A DNA stretch of 64,000 bases, taken from JAUUSJ01 sp964439395 (GTDB lineage: Bacteria; Bacillota; Clostridia; Lachnospirales; Lachnospiraceae). Position numbers and translations under genes: made by a program. Below, piece by piece: positions 34,394 to 43,420 of this stretch; the stretch's first letter is position 1; every line of letters starts with the position of its first letter. The notes beneath the pieces are model-generated. The model saw only the letters and a program-made list of their open reading frames with translations. It did no database searches and had not been told where the DNA came from. The stretch is taken from the NCBI GenBank assembly GCA_964439395.1, contig CAYTNV010000018.1:1-64000 (forward strand), given 5' to 3'.

Positions 34394-36001
34394 TCATAAA
34401 TTCATCCGTCTCGCTATTTCCTCGGCTACGCGAATCCCATCCATTGCCGCTGAAGTAATTCCCCCTGCATATCCAGCACCCTCTCCGCATGGAAAAAGCC
34501 CCTTCATACTACTCTCAAACCCCTTATCTCTCACAATACGAAGAGGAGAGCTTGTCCTTGACTCAATGCCACTAATTAGTGTATCCCCGTCTGCATACCC
34601 CGCAATCTGATTATCAAACTTTTCCATTCCCTCTTCTATCGCCTCACAAATATATTCTGGGAGACATTCCCTCACATTTCCAAAAGCGAAATCTCCTTTC
34701 ATGGACGGCTTGACTTTTCCAAATTCTTTCGATACACGATTTTCTTTAAAATCTTCTAATTTTTGAACAGGTATTTTGCCATTGCATATTTTATACGCCT
34801 TTTGCTCCCAATCTTGCTGAAATAACACTCCTGAGAGTGGATGGACAGAACCGTAATCTTCCTGTGTAATATTGACTACAATGGCTGAATTAGAGTTATC
34901 CGCCATACGGTCAGAATTACTCATTCCGTTTATTGCGAGATATCCCTCATCCGAAGATGCATTTACAACAAATCCTCCTGGACACATACAAAACGAATAG
35001 ACATTTCTCCCTTTCTTTGTCCTTGCTGTCACTTTATACGGCGCAGTTCCAAGAAGTTTTGCCTGCTCGCCATCCCCGTACTGAGAATGATTAATCATCT
35101 CTCTTTTATGTTCCACACGGACTCCCATCGCAAATGCCTTAGATTCCATAATAATTTTCTTGTCATGCAACATAAAAAAGGTATCTCTCGCACTATGACC
35201 AGGTGCCAATACCGCCAAATCACATTCAAGAAAATATTCCCCATTCATGCCCTCATTAATCCAAAGTCCCTTCAATACGCCTGTACCATTATCTTCAATT
35301 GTCGTTACTTGGTTCGAAAAGCGAATTTCTCCTCCAAACTCTTTAATCGTATTTCTCATATTGATGATAATCTGTCTAAGACAGTCTGTACCAATATGAG
35401 GTTTCCCGTCGTAAAGAATTTCCTCCTTTGCACCGTGAGCGACAAACTGTCTTAAGACCTCATCATTTCTTCCAAATTTATCATTTACTGTCGTATTTAA
35501 CTTTCCATCCGAAAATGTCCCAGCACCTCCCTCTCCAAATTGAACATTGCAGTTTGGAGAAAGCTTTTTGCCGTTCCAAAACGCCTCGACCGCCTCGACT
35601 CGCTCCTCCATCGCTCTTCCTCTCTCTAATAAGATGGGCTTATATCCTGCCTTAGCAAGCATTAATCCACAGTATAGTCCAGCCGGACCTGTCCCTATAA
35701 TGATAGGACGCTTTTTTTCTTTCGAAACTTGATTTGCGATATATGGAAAATGATATGCGACTTGCTTTACTTTGGAAATGCCACGACGTTTTCTCTTAAA
35801 AAAACGCTCCTCCCATTTTTTTGGCATGGAGACATCGACGGTATAACTATAGCAGAGATTTTCTTTCTTTCTAGCGTCAATGGATCTTCGCTTTATAGAA
35901 AACTCTGGCGTTTCCTTTAAGCCTAATTTTTCCCTTATCTTTTCCTCAAGATCTTTTTTTTCATGTTCTACCGGCAACTTTATCTCACTTACTCGAATCA
36001 T
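34394..36001 (-). CDS. FAD-dependent dehydrogenase (YtfP/uncharacterised class)
   Basis: A 535-residue flavoprotein. After an N-terminal 90-residue domain, the FAD-binding motif reads PIIIGTGPAGLYCGLMLAKA (about 98-117). The middle has CNVQFGEGGAGTFSDGKLNT. The C-terminus closes with GLFPCGEGAGYAGGITSAAM. Members are annotated only as FAD-dependent dehydrogenases, and the substrate is unknown. The ATG is preceded by GGAATCGAGG. It is in line with, but not overlapping, the second flavoprotein gene. Confidence 0.88.
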   Translation of the reverse strand: MIRVSEIKLPVEHEKKDLEEKIREKLGLKETPEFSIKRRSIDARKKENLCYSYTVDVSMPKKWEERFFKRKRRGISKVKQVAYHFPYIANQVSKEKKRPIIIGTGPAGLYCGLMLAKAGYKPILLERGRAMEERVEAVEAFWNGKKLSPNCNVQFGEGGAGTFSDGKLNTTVNDKFGRNDEVLRQFVAHGAKEEILYDGKPHIGTDCLRQIIINMRNTIKEFGGEIRFSNQVTTIEDNGTGVLKGLWINEGMNGEYFLECDLAVLAPGHSARDTFFMLHDKKIIMESKAFAMGVRVEHKREMINHSQYGDGEQAKLLGTAPYKVTARTKKGRNVYSFCMCPGGFVVNASSDEGYLAINGMSNSDRMADNSNSAIVVNITQEDYGSVHPLSGVLFQQDWEQKAYKICNGKIPVQKLEDFKENRVSKEFGKVKPSMKGDFAFGNVRECLPEYICEAIEEGMEKFDNQIAGYADGDTLISGIESRTSSPLRIVRDKGFESSMKGLFPCGEGAGYAGGITSAAMDGIRVAEEIARRMNL

Positions 36002-36128
36002 CTCGTTTTACGCCTCGATTCCTTCCTTATATATAATGGCGTCAGTTTAGTATAATATATGACTTAAATTTTTGAAAAAACTTATTTTAATTATACCTAA
36101 ACAAAACATTAATCTATTTATTTCCCTT

Positions 36129-37481
36129 TTATTTTTTTCGTCTCTTTGCAGATGTCTCTTTTCTTGCTTTTTTTGTCGACTTTCTTTTTCTATTGTTATT
36201 TAAAAATTGTTCCCTCTTTCTGTTTATCGATTGATGGCTAGATAAATATCCGCTTGTGAATGCCCACTGAAGATTATATCCCCCACAAATTCCATCCACA
36301 TCAAGCAATTCTCCGACAAGATAAAGCCCTCTCACCAATTTAGACTCAAAGTTTTCCGTAAGTTCAGAAAGATTCACTCCTCCAGCACAGACTTGCGCAT
36401 TGGAAAAATCATTAGTTGCCTGAATTTCTACTTCAAAACATTTTAATGAATTGGCAAGCAAAGAAACAAAATCTTTCGTTATTCTATCACAAGTTCTCTC
36501 AATAGGAAAGTCTTTTTCTCTTAAAATCGCAAAAACTAGACTCCGATTTAGAAAACCAAGAAGCCATTTCTCTACATTTTTATCTACATGCATACATTTT
36601 GTCATCCAAAGTTCTTCTAGAAGCTTGTCTTTTTCCCAGTCTGGAAAAAAATCAATTTCCACTACTACTCTCTTTTTTTGTCTGAGTGCATTCGCCACAA
36701 ACCTGCTAATCTGAAAAACTAAAATTCCCGATATTCCGTAGGAAGTAATTTGTAACTCCCCCTCTTCTCTTATCTGCTCTCTTCCTTCAATTTTTAGAGT
36801 AACCGCTGCATTACATCTCACTCCTGCTGCAAGAGTAATTTTTGAATTCTTTGTCTTTAAAGCAGTAAGCGCTGGAACAACTGGGATAATATGATGTCCA
36901 AACTTCTTTGCCAACTCATATCCGCTTCCGTTGCTTCCAAGCTTCTCGCTTGCCCTTCCTCCACTCGCCAAAACTACAGTTCTTGCTTTATAGCTTTGCT
37001 TTCTCTCCCTACATTCTGTCTTTTCTTTTTTATCTTCCTTTTTTTCTGCCTCTATGTAAAAAATATCTCCCTCTTTTTTCAGACCCTTTACTTCTGTATT
37101 TACCGCAATCTCGACACCAAGTTTTTCCATCTCATCCAAAAGAACTTCAACAACAGTCATTGCCTGCTGAGAGTTTGGATAGACATACCCATTTTTTTCC
37201 ATTGTGATAAGACCAAGATTACGAAAAAAAGAAATGGTATCATAAGGTCCAAATTTCTCTAACTTATCACATACAAAGTCCATTTGGTTACTACGATAAC
37301 ATTTCTTACTCCAATATAGATTGGTCATATTACATTTTCCATTGCCAGTGGCAAAAATCTTCTTTCCCACCTTTTCCATTCGCTCAAGGACGAGGACGTT
37401 CTGACCAGCCTTGGCACTCTCAATTGCCGCTACCATCCCAGATGCACCTGCCCCGATTATGATTTTATCATATACTTTCAT
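36129..37481 (-). CDS. HI0933/BaiN-like FAD-dependent oxidoreductase with basic tail
   Basis: A 450-residue flavoprotein of the HI0933 family: DKIIIGAGASGMVAAIESAK (FAD motif), VGKKIFATGNGKCNMTNLYW, VVLASGGRAS, VGELLDVDGICGGYNLQWAF. Relatives include YhiN and the proposed bile-acid reductase BaiN, but none fixes the substrate here. The last 25 residues are a very basic extension ending KRKSTKKARKETSAKRRKK, not part of the fold. A 27-base gap separates it from the next upstream gene. Confidence 0.88.
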   Translation of the reverse strand: MKVYDKIIIGAGASGMVAAIESAKAGQNVLVLERMEKVGKKIFATGNGKCNMTNLYWSKKCYRSNQMDFVCDKLEKFGPYDTISFFRNLGLITMEKNGYVYPNSQQAMTVVEVLLDEMEKLGVEIAVNTEVKGLKKEGDIFYIEAEKKEDKKEKTECRERKQSYKARTVVLASGGRASEKLGSNGSGYELAKKFGHHIIPVVPALTALKTKNSKITLAAGVRCNAAVTLKIEGREQIREEGELQITSYGISGILVFQISRFVANALRQKKRVVVEIDFFPDWEKDKLLEELWMTKCMHVDKNVEKWLLGFLNRSLVFAILREKDFPIERTCDRITKDFVSLLANSLKCFEVEIQATNDFSNAQVCAGGVNLSELTENFESKLVRGLYLVGELLDVDGICGGYNLQWAFTSGYLSSHQSINRKREQFLNNNRKRKSTKKARKETSAKRRKK

Positions 37482-37508
37482 TTTTCATTTCCTTTTATAT
37501 CTATGTTC

Positions 37509-37901
37509 CTAGCTGGAATATGTTTCCAAAAATTCGTAGAGCTCCTGCTCTGTATAGAGTCCCTGTCCGAGCAGTATTTTTCTCTGTTCCTCATAGGGAA
37601 GATGCTGCAAAATGAGATTTGTGTATTCATATATTTGCTCCTCATCCTCGCGGTAGACGACAATTTGATTTTCCATTAATCCAAGACGATAATCATATTC
37701 CCGCACTCCTGCACTCACCTGAGCATCTGTCTCTATAATCTCCTCATTTTCCTGCTCTTTTTTTACTCGCTGCTCTTCCTGCTTATACCATTCTATTTTC
37801 TTTTTATCCTCTGCAACATCCTTTTCCACAACTTGTACAAAAAAGCCGATAGAAAAAATAAGCATAAAAGCGACAACGAGCCTTCTTATCCAATTTACCA
37901 T
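37509..37901 (-). CDS. Membrane-anchored coiled-coil protein, function unknown
   Basis: A 130-residue protein. Residues 6-25 form a membrane helix (RLVVAFMLIFSIGFFVQVVE), followed by a charged coiled coil (about 28-60) and an outer domain with YDYRLGLMENQIVVYREDEE. No family is recognised. It lies between ybeY and the BaiN-like gene. A division or envelope role is possible but not shown. Confidence 0.65.
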   Translation of the reverse strand: MVNWIRRLVVAFMLIFSIGFFVQVVEKDVAEDKKKIEWYKQEEQRVKKEQENEEIIETDAQVSAGVREYDYRLGLMENQIVVYREDEEQIYEYTNLILQHLPYEEQRKILLGQGLYTEQELYEFLETYSS

Positions 37902-37952
37902 GCCAATCCCTCCACTTTTCTTTTGTTTTTTTTATGAACAAATTGTCTGCTT

Positions 37953-37989
37953 AATATCTGACAAACTTTTTATGAGTTTGTCAGACATT
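37953..37989 (-). promoter_or_regulatory. 15-bp inverted repeat between ybeY and the coiled-coil gene
   Basis: AATATCTGACAAACT (37953-37967) and AGTTTGTCAGACATT (37975-37989) are inverted with one wobble pair and a seven-base loop. No T-run follows on either strand. It could end ybeY transcription or be an operator for the next gene. Confidence 0.5.
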
Positions 37990-38032
37990 AAATAGACTTT
38001 TATAGGAAAAGTATTGACATATTTTTGCTTTT

Positions 38033-38530
38033 TTATTCTCTTGTGTAATTTGTATTTTTCAAAATTTCCTCTTGCTTTTTTTCCATTATAATACGCTCAT
38101 CATCGACCATATGGTCATAGCCAAAAAGATGAAGCATACTGTGAGCCACCAAAAAAGCCAGCTCTCTTTGTTCGCTATGTCCGTAAACTTCTGCCTGTTC
38201 CTTTACCTTGTCAAGAGAGAGAATAATATCTCCCAGTACAAGCTCTCCGCTCTCTGGCTCAAAGGCAAACTCGTCCTGCTCCAGAAAATCAAAATTGCCT
38301 GCCTCAAAATAATCAATCATCGGAAAAGAAAGCACATCTGTCGGTGCATCGATTTGTCTTTGCTCTTTATTTATCTCATGGATTCCCTTATTATCTGTTA
38401 AGATTACAGATACTATACATTCATACGGGCATTTCTCATAATCTATGGCCTCATTAATTACTCTAGTAATAATAGGCTCTGGATTAAATGAAAGCTCTAT
38501 ATTACATTCCTTTTCAATTTCTATTGTCAT
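38033..38530 (-). CDS. ybeY: rRNA maturation endoribonuclease YbeY
   Basis: 165 residues from the ATG at 38528-38530 (GAGG 8 bases upstream). A longer in-frame start at 38620 would add a lysine/arginine run that is only a shadow of the phoH gene. The zinc motif is AHSMLHLFGYDHM, with three His; the first Gly of the usual HGxLHLxGYDH is Ser. It trims 16S rRNA ends and takes part in rRNA quality control. It overlaps phoH by 17 bases. Confidence 0.93.
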   Translation of the reverse strand: MTIEIEKECNIELSFNPEPIITRVINEAIDYEKCPYECIVSVILTDNKGIHEINKEQRQIDAPTDVLSFPMIDYFEAGNFDFLEQDEFAFEPESGELVLGDIILSLDKVKEQAEVYGHSEQRELAFLVAHSMLHLFGYDHMVDDERIIMEKKQEEILKNTNYTRE

Positions 38531-39542
38531 TTTGATTTCCTCTATTTTTTTCCTTTTTCTCTTTTTTATTTTTCTTCGTCTCCGCCTTCTTTGCCTCATA
38601 CTGGTCATAGGCCGTGACAATCTTTTGTACTAATGGATGCCTTACTACATCTTTGCTTGTCATCTGACAAATACCAATCTCATCTACATTTCGAAGTACA
38701 TAGAGTGCCTCATCAAGCCCTGATCTAGCTCCTGCTGGCAAATCCTTTTGCGTCAAATCTCCTGTGATAATGGCTTTAGAACCAAATCCAATTCGAGTTA
38801 AAAACATTTTCATCTGGGCTGGTGTCGTATTTTGAGCCTCATCTAAAACGATAAAGGAATTATCTAATGTTCGCCCTCTCATATAGGCGAGAGGTGCCAC
38901 CTCGATTAAACCCTTCTCCATATTTTTCATAAAAGTATCTGCACCCATAATCTCATATAGCGCATCATAAAGCGGACGAAGATATGGATCAACCTTACTC
39001 TGTAAATCTCCTGGCAAAAATCCAAGCTTCTCCCCCGCCTCAATCGCAGGTCTCGTCAAGATAATTCGATTTACCTCATTATTCTTAAATGCAGTAATTG
39101 CCTTTGCCATTGCAAGATATGTCTTTCCAGTTCCAGCAGGTCCGATGCCAAATACAATCATTTTCTCAGAAATCTCATCTAAGTATTCTTTTTGCCCAAG
39201 CGTTTTTGGCTTAATTGGCTTCCCCGCTATCGTGTGACATACAATCTCCGAGTCCAAAGCCTTCGCCTCCTCAAGCTGGTCTGCTATCGTAAGAGATAAC
39301 GCATAATCCACATTTTGCTCTGTAATGTTATTGCCTCCCTCTGAAAGCTCATAGAGATAATGAATCACCTTTCTCGCTCTCTTAATACTTCCAGTATTGC
39401 CCACTATTCTTAGTTTTCCCTCGCGCAGAATAATAGAAATATGGAGCTGTCTCTCTATTTTTTTCATATATGCATCGAATTGCCCAAAAATATTAGAGGC
39501 GTGATCCGATGTGATATTTATTTCCTCTTCGTACATACTCAT
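38514..39542 (-). CDS. phoH: PhoH-family ATPase
   Basis: A 342-residue PhoH/YlaK-like protein with an N-terminal KH-like part and a RecA-type ATPase: VFGIGPAGTGKTYLAMAKAI (Walker A) and NSFIVLDEAQNTTPAQMKMF (Walker B). A lysine-rich C-terminus (KKAETKKNKKEKKEKNRGNQ) overlaps ybeY. It is probably an RNA helicase or RNase partner linked to YbeY. The ATG follows the yqfD stop by 2 bases. Confidence 0.94.
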   Translation of the reverse strand: MSMYEEEINITSDHASNIFGQFDAYMKKIERQLHISIILREGKLRIVGNTGSIKRARKVIHYLYELSEGGNNITEQNVDYALSLTIADQLEEAKALDSEIVCHTIAGKPIKPKTLGQKEYLDEISEKMIVFGIGPAGTGKTYLAMAKAITAFKNNEVNRIILTRPAIEAGEKLGFLPGDLQSKVDPYLRPLYDALYEIMGADTFMKNMEKGLIEVAPLAYMRGRTLDNSFIVLDEAQNTTPAQMKMFLTRIGFGSKAIITGDLTQKDLPAGARSGLDEALYVLRNVDEIGICQMTSKDVVRHPLVQKIVTAYDQYEAKKAETKKNKKEKKEKNRGNQNDNRN

Positions 39543-39544
39543 AT

Positions 39545-40792
39545 TTACTGTCCCTCACTGTCTTTTTGTTGCTTTTCTTTTAACGAGTCTTCCACAGCAC
39601 TCTTATTAATCGTTCGTATCTTTGCAATCGATTCATTGACAATAATCTTTCCTTTTGCGCTGCATTTTCCCTCATTGATTTCTATTTTAACATGATTCTC
39701 TAAGATTGACACCCCCTTTTTTTTCAATCCATCTAAAAACTTATTTAGACGCTCTTTGGCTTTCTTTTCCATTTCCTCCTTTGTGTCAGTCTTTCGCTTT
39801 TGTTCATAACTTCTCAATGTAATTTTATCAATAGATGCTGGCAAATATAAATTCGTCCCAATCTTTAATTGCTTTTTCTCCGATAATGTATCATAATTTC
39901 TATTTTTCTCCATTTTTTTCCATAGTTTCATCTGATACTCTCCAATCTGTATTGTATAATTTTTTATTTCCTCCCCTATATATTTTTTCTCATAATAGCT
40001 ACTCTCAAAAGAATCCTCATACTCATATGTCGTTCTTCCATACACATCTCCATCCGCCGCTACTTTTCCCGCCTCTAACATCTCATTTGCATCATCATAA
40101 ATATAAATCAAACCTGAGATTAACGTATCACCTTTTTTCACCTTATCGCCCTTTTTGACAAGTGGTGTTCCCTCTCTTGTGACAATAGAAGTAATTGTAG
40201 CAGACTTTCTCGCACTAATATCGCAAGGTTTTTGCTCTTTCTTGTTCGTATCTGTCTGTAAAGATTCTTTCAAATGTACGGTAAGTCTCGTTCCGTCAAG
40301 TTCACATGAAACCCACGCAACATCATCGAAATCCTCTCTCATATCCTCTTCTAGCTTTGCACAATTTACATTTTTCTTTAAAACACCAGATAAAATATTT
40401 TTTTGCTTCATATACTTTAATATTTCCTCTTCTGTATGACTATATGTCCCAATCACTTCAATATCCCAGACAAAGAGAGATAACGTATATACAAGAATGA
40501 TACAGAGAAAAAAACCAAATACAAATACTTTTTGTTTTCTATGGCAATGCAAAAAAAACGGAAGACCACATTTTTCCAAAACTGTAATCTTCGTATTTGT
40601 CTTTTCCATAACGGCTTCCATCTCTTCCAATGCTCTCATGCTTACAAAGCATTCGTAATACTCCTTTTTATATGTAATATTCCAAAGCAAGATATCCTTC
40701 TTGCCACATAGAGTAAAAAACCGCTCAACTGCATTTCCCTCTATTTTTAATTTTATATATCCGCCCAGATAGCGAAAGAGGCTAATTAGCAT
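39545..40792 (-). CDS. yqfD: Sporulation protein YqfD
   Basis: A 415-residue YqfD. A cytoplasmic N-terminus is followed by one membrane helix at about 92-112 (VFVFGFFLCIILVYTLSLFV), then a POTRA-like segment (WDIEVIGTYSHTEEEILKYM) and a long extracellular domain with VTREGTPLVKKGDKVKKGDT. In spore formers it is a sigma-E-controlled mother-cell protein needed in stage IV. It stands between yqfC and phoH as in other clostridia. Confidence 0.92.
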   Translation of the reverse strand: MLISLFRYLGGYIKLKIEGNAVERFFTLCGKKDILLWNITYKKEYYECFVSMRALEEMEAVMEKTNTKITVLEKCGLPFFLHCHRKQKVFVFGFFLCIILVYTLSLFVWDIEVIGTYSHTEEEILKYMKQKNILSGVLKKNVNCAKLEEDMREDFDDVAWVSCELDGTRLTVHLKESLQTDTNKKEQKPCDISARKSATITSIVTREGTPLVKKGDKVKKGDTLISGLIYIYDDANEMLEAGKVAADGDVYGRTTYEYEDSFESSYYEKKYIGEEIKNYTIQIGEYQMKLWKKMEKNRNYDTLSEKKQLKIGTNLYLPASIDKITLRSYEQKRKTDTKEEMEKKAKERLNKFLDGLKKKGVSILENHVKIEINEGKCSAKGKIIVNESIAKIRTINKSAVEDSLKEKQQKDSEGQ

Positions 40793-40801
40793 AAGGAATA
40801 C

Positions 40802-41098
40802 CTACCTTTTCCATCTCTTTTTTTTCGTGTCATACTCAATCGTATCAATCTCTCCCATTACCTTCATCGACTCATTTGTAAAATACTCAATTAATAAATT
40901 CCTTCCTCTTATGATTAATACTTGCTTTTTTCCCTGAACTATAATAATTTCATCGGTATATTCCAATATTCCTCGATAGTTTTGTATCTCTGCCTCTTTA
41001 TTTCCTGTCACTAATAAAACAAGCGCACCAAAAACAATATCCTCTGGGACATTCATTGGTACGCTCTTATTTTCTATTTTTTGTTTTTTTCTTCTCAT
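40802..41098 (-). CDS. yqfC: YabP/YqfC-family sporulation protein
   Basis: A 98-residue protein: NVPEDIVFGALVLLVTGNKE, AEIQNYRGILEYTDEIIIVQ and KQVLIIRGRNLLIEYFTNES. These are the features of the YabP/YqfC fold. It precedes yqfD by 9 bases. A role in the mother cell during sporulation is known for the family. Confidence 0.92.
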   Translation of the reverse strand: MRRKKQKIENKSVPMNVPEDIVFGALVLLVTGNKEAEIQNYRGILEYTDEIIIVQGKKQVLIIRGRNLLIEYFTNESMKVMGEIDTIEYDTKKKRWKR

Positions 41099-41232
41099 TT
41101 TCCATCCCCCAGATTATAAGATGACTTCTAATGCTTTTTTATCCTCGTTTCTATAATGCTTTATATTTAGGCATTATATTGGCGTGGACTTTCATAGCAC
41201 TATCTTATGCTTCAGGGAGATTTTTTATTCAC

Positions 41233-41979
41233 TTATTCTATCTCTTCTCTCAGTTCTTCAAGCAGATAGTTAATCCGGTCTTTCATTCCACCATTTTCAA
41301 GCAAATATCTTTCTATATTTACTTTCTTTAACTCATCTAGAAATATTCTCATATCTTCTGGATTTGATTCTAGCATATACATTTTTTTCTTTACCTCTGG
41401 CATTTGCTTTAAAATGATTTTATTAAATTTTTGATTTAATGTATGAGAAATCTCATAATCTGCAATAATATCATTCCTTCGCACACCTAAGAGGGTCAAA
41501 ATGACTGCAGATAAGACTCCTGTTCTATCCTTCCCAGCAGTACAATGAAATACGACATTTCCTCTCTTTAATGTATCACATACAGTCATCACCGCAGCCG
41601 TTAAAAGCTTAGGATTATCATAAAGAATAGATACATACGCTGCACTCATACTAAGCTCAAATGCTTTCTTTGCTGATTGCAAATCATCACTTTTTTGTTT
41701 AGAATTTATTGCTTCTTCCTGCAAAGGACAATGGTAATAGCGAATATTTTTGGGAAGATTATCTGGATTTTTCTTTATTTCTGCCTTACTTCTTAAATCA
41801 ATGACTGTTCGAATATTCAATCGCTCTAACATCGACCATTCATCTGTCCTTAAATTTGCTAAACTATCGCAACGATATAGTCTGCGCCATTTTACTGCCA
41901 TGCCATCTTTCGTGGCATAGCCTCCAATATCTCTAAAATTATTTATATGCTTAAACGGAATTCTTCTAATGACTGCCAT
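41233..41979 (-). CDS. Tyrosine/phosphoinositide-type protein phosphatase
   Basis: A 248-residue phosphatase. The P-loop VFHCTAGKDRTGVLSAVIL has catalytic C146 and the CxxxxxR signature with the extra Lys and Asp typical of bacterial LipA/MptpB-like dual enzymes. The N-terminus INNFRDIGGYATKDGMAVKW is also typical of this group (PF13350). It could act on phosphotyrosine or phosphoinositides. A signal peptide is absent, so it is cytoplasmic or released by other means. It is monocistronic. Confidence 0.88.
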   Translation of the reverse strand: MAVIRRIPFKHINNFRDIGGYATKDGMAVKWRRLYRCDSLANLRTDEWSMLERLNIRTVIDLRSKAEIKKNPDNLPKNIRYYHCPLQEEAINSKQKSDDLQSAKKAFELSMSAAYVSILYDNPKLLTAAVMTVCDTLKRGNVVFHCTAGKDRTGVLSAVILTLLGVRRNDIIADYEISHTLNQKFNKIILKQMPEVKKKMYMLESNPEDMRIFLDELKKVNIERYLLENGGMKDRINYLLEELREEIE

Positions 41980-42255
41980 ATCTTTTTCTCCCTTTCTCCA
42001 TTGATATGTCGTAAGAAACTTATACTTTCCTCGTTATAACAAAACTGGCATGCCTGCTATCGCAGGCACCACGATAAATGAAAGCCCAATTGCTCCATGT
42101 TTTACACTTCCACAATCGCAACTGTATTCGCATTCCACAGCCACACTACATGCTCATACGATTTAGTCTGTCAAATATCGATTCAAAAACAAGTTTACTT
42201 ATTTTGTCTCGTTGCTTGGCAGGGACTTTCACAGTAAAAATATTTCATAGTATAA
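41980..42255. other. Intergenic region upstream of the phosphatase gene
   Basis: No gene is seen. A perfect TGCCTGC-TATC-GCAGGCA hairpin lies at 42051-42068 in what should be the 5' region of the phosphatase transcript. No T-run follows it directly. Confidence 0.4.
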
Positions 42256-42287
42256 AAGAGGGAGCTAAAAACTACTAGCTCCCTTTT
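42256..42287 (-). terminator. Intrinsic terminator after dhaM
   Basis: Minus strand GGGAGCTA (42276-42283 complement) pairs with TAGCTCCC (42260-42267 complement) and TCTTTTAT follows. Confidence 0.82.
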
Positions 42288-42296
42288 CTGACTTTG

Positions 42297-42677
42297 TTAA
42301 AATTTTGCCATATTCTTTGCGGTCTGTGCTGCCTTAATAACATCCTCGATTGGGGCTTCGCCTTCACTTGCCACTGCGGCGCTGATAGCGCCCTCCACTA
42401 CAGGACAATCTACCATCTGAATTTTGCGGTCTGACATCTCTTCTAATACCATCTCTGTCGTCATAACAGCACTTCCAAGATCCATCAACACAATGACACC
42501 GTCATCTGTATAGATAGAATCAATTCCTTCATAAATCTTTGCATAATCTGTTCCAAATCCACCATCTTCCATACCGCCTGCTGCGACGATAGGGACAGTC
42601 GGCGCCATCAAAGCTGCAAGGTCTTTTATGCCCTCCGCTAACTTCTGGCTATGGGATACAACAACAATACCTACCAT
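42297..42677 (-). CDS. dhaM: Dihydroxyacetone kinase phosphotransfer subunit DhaM
   Basis: A 126-residue EIIA-mannose-type domain with the phospho-accepting His at H9 in VGIVVVSHSQKLAEG. It passes phosphate from HPr to DhaL-bound ADP. The HPr-like and EI-like domains found in the E. coli DhaM are absent, as usual in Firmicutes. It is the last gene of dhaK-dhaL-dhaM, 27 bases after dhaL. Confidence 0.93.
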   Translation of the reverse strand: MVGIVVVSHSQKLAEGIKDLAALMAPTVPIVAAGGMEDGGFGTDYAKIYEGIDSIYTDDGVIVLMDLGSAVMTTEMVLEEMSDRKIQMVDCPVVEGAISAAVASEGEAPIEDVIKAAQTAKNMAKF

Positions 42678-42704
42678 ACCTATGTATTCCTCCTAGATGA
42701 TGAG

Positions 42705-43337
42705 CTAAATCTCGTTTGCAATTACAGTAAGGATATGAGTGAAAGAAGTAGCACCTGGATCTTGATGTCCGATACTTCTCTCTCCTAAATAGCTCGCACG
42801 TCCCTTCGTAGCGATAATTGTTTTTGTGTACTCGACACCTTCCTCCGCTGCCTTTACACCTGCCTGCAATGCCTGTTTTGCATCGCCTGTCTTTTCAAAA
42901 TTTTCTTCCATCGCCTTTGTGGCAGGAACGATAGCGTCAAGCATTGTTTTCTCACCTGTCGTAGACTTTCCACGAAGCTGGATACCCGCTGTAGCTTCCT
43001 TTAATGCTGCGATAAACATAGGAAAATCAATTTCCGCCTTGCCATTCAAGTAAGCACCGGCCTTCATAAATGCAGTTCCGTATAAAGGTCCAGAAGCTCC
43101 TCCCACTGTGGAAACTAATGTCATACCAACCGTCTTTAAAATTGTTCCGATATCTTTTCCCTCTAGGGAAGCATATTTTTCTTCTACTTTAGAAAAACCT
43201 CTCGCCAAATTAATTCCGTGGTCTCCATCACCGATTACATTGTCAAGCTCTGTCAAAAAAGCTTTATTCTTAATAATATCTTCTTTCATCTTATCAATGA
43301 TATCTAATACCTTTTTACTGTCTACCATGATTGTCAT
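42705..43337 (-). CDS. dhaL: Dihydroxyacetone kinase ADP-binding subunit DhaL
   Basis: A 210-residue all-helical subunit: NVIGDGDHGINLARGFSK (Mg/ADP aspartates), VGGASGPLYGTAFMKAGAYL and GERSIGHQDPGATSFTHIL. It holds ADP as a permanent cofactor and transfers the phosphate to dihydroxyacetone on DhaK. An 83-base gap with a strong hairpin separates it from dhaK. Confidence 0.94.
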   Translation of the reverse strand: MTIMVDSKKVLDIIDKMKEDIIKNKAFLTELDNVIGDGDHGINLARGFSKVEEKYASLEGKDIGTILKTVGMTLVSTVGGASGPLYGTAFMKAGAYLNGKAEIDFPMFIAALKEATAGIQLRGKSTTGEKTMLDAIVPATKAMEENFEKTGDAKQALQAGVKAAEEGVEYTKTIIATKGRASYLGERSIGHQDPGATSFTHILTVIANEI

Positions 43338-43353
43338 CCTTTCTTTAACAAAG

Positions 43354-43396
43354 TATCCCCATAGGGTATACCATATTTTAGATCCCTATGGGGATA
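43354..43396 (-). promoter_or_regulatory. 13-bp perfect hairpin between dhaK and dhaL
   Basis: TATCCCCATAGGG (43354-43366) is the exact inverse of CCCTATGGGGATA (43384-43396), with a 17-base loop. No T-run follows toward dhaL. It may stabilise or process the mRNA and set the DhaK to DhaL ratio. Confidence 0.75.
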
Positions 43397-43420
43397 GAGC
43401 TTATATTTTGTCTATTCGTA

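Noticed and set aside
38530..38620. N-terminal Arg/Lys-rich extension of YbeY
   Set aside because: This part only mirrors the 3' end of phoH in another frame. The ATG at 38528-38530 has the ribosome site and matches the normal YbeY start.
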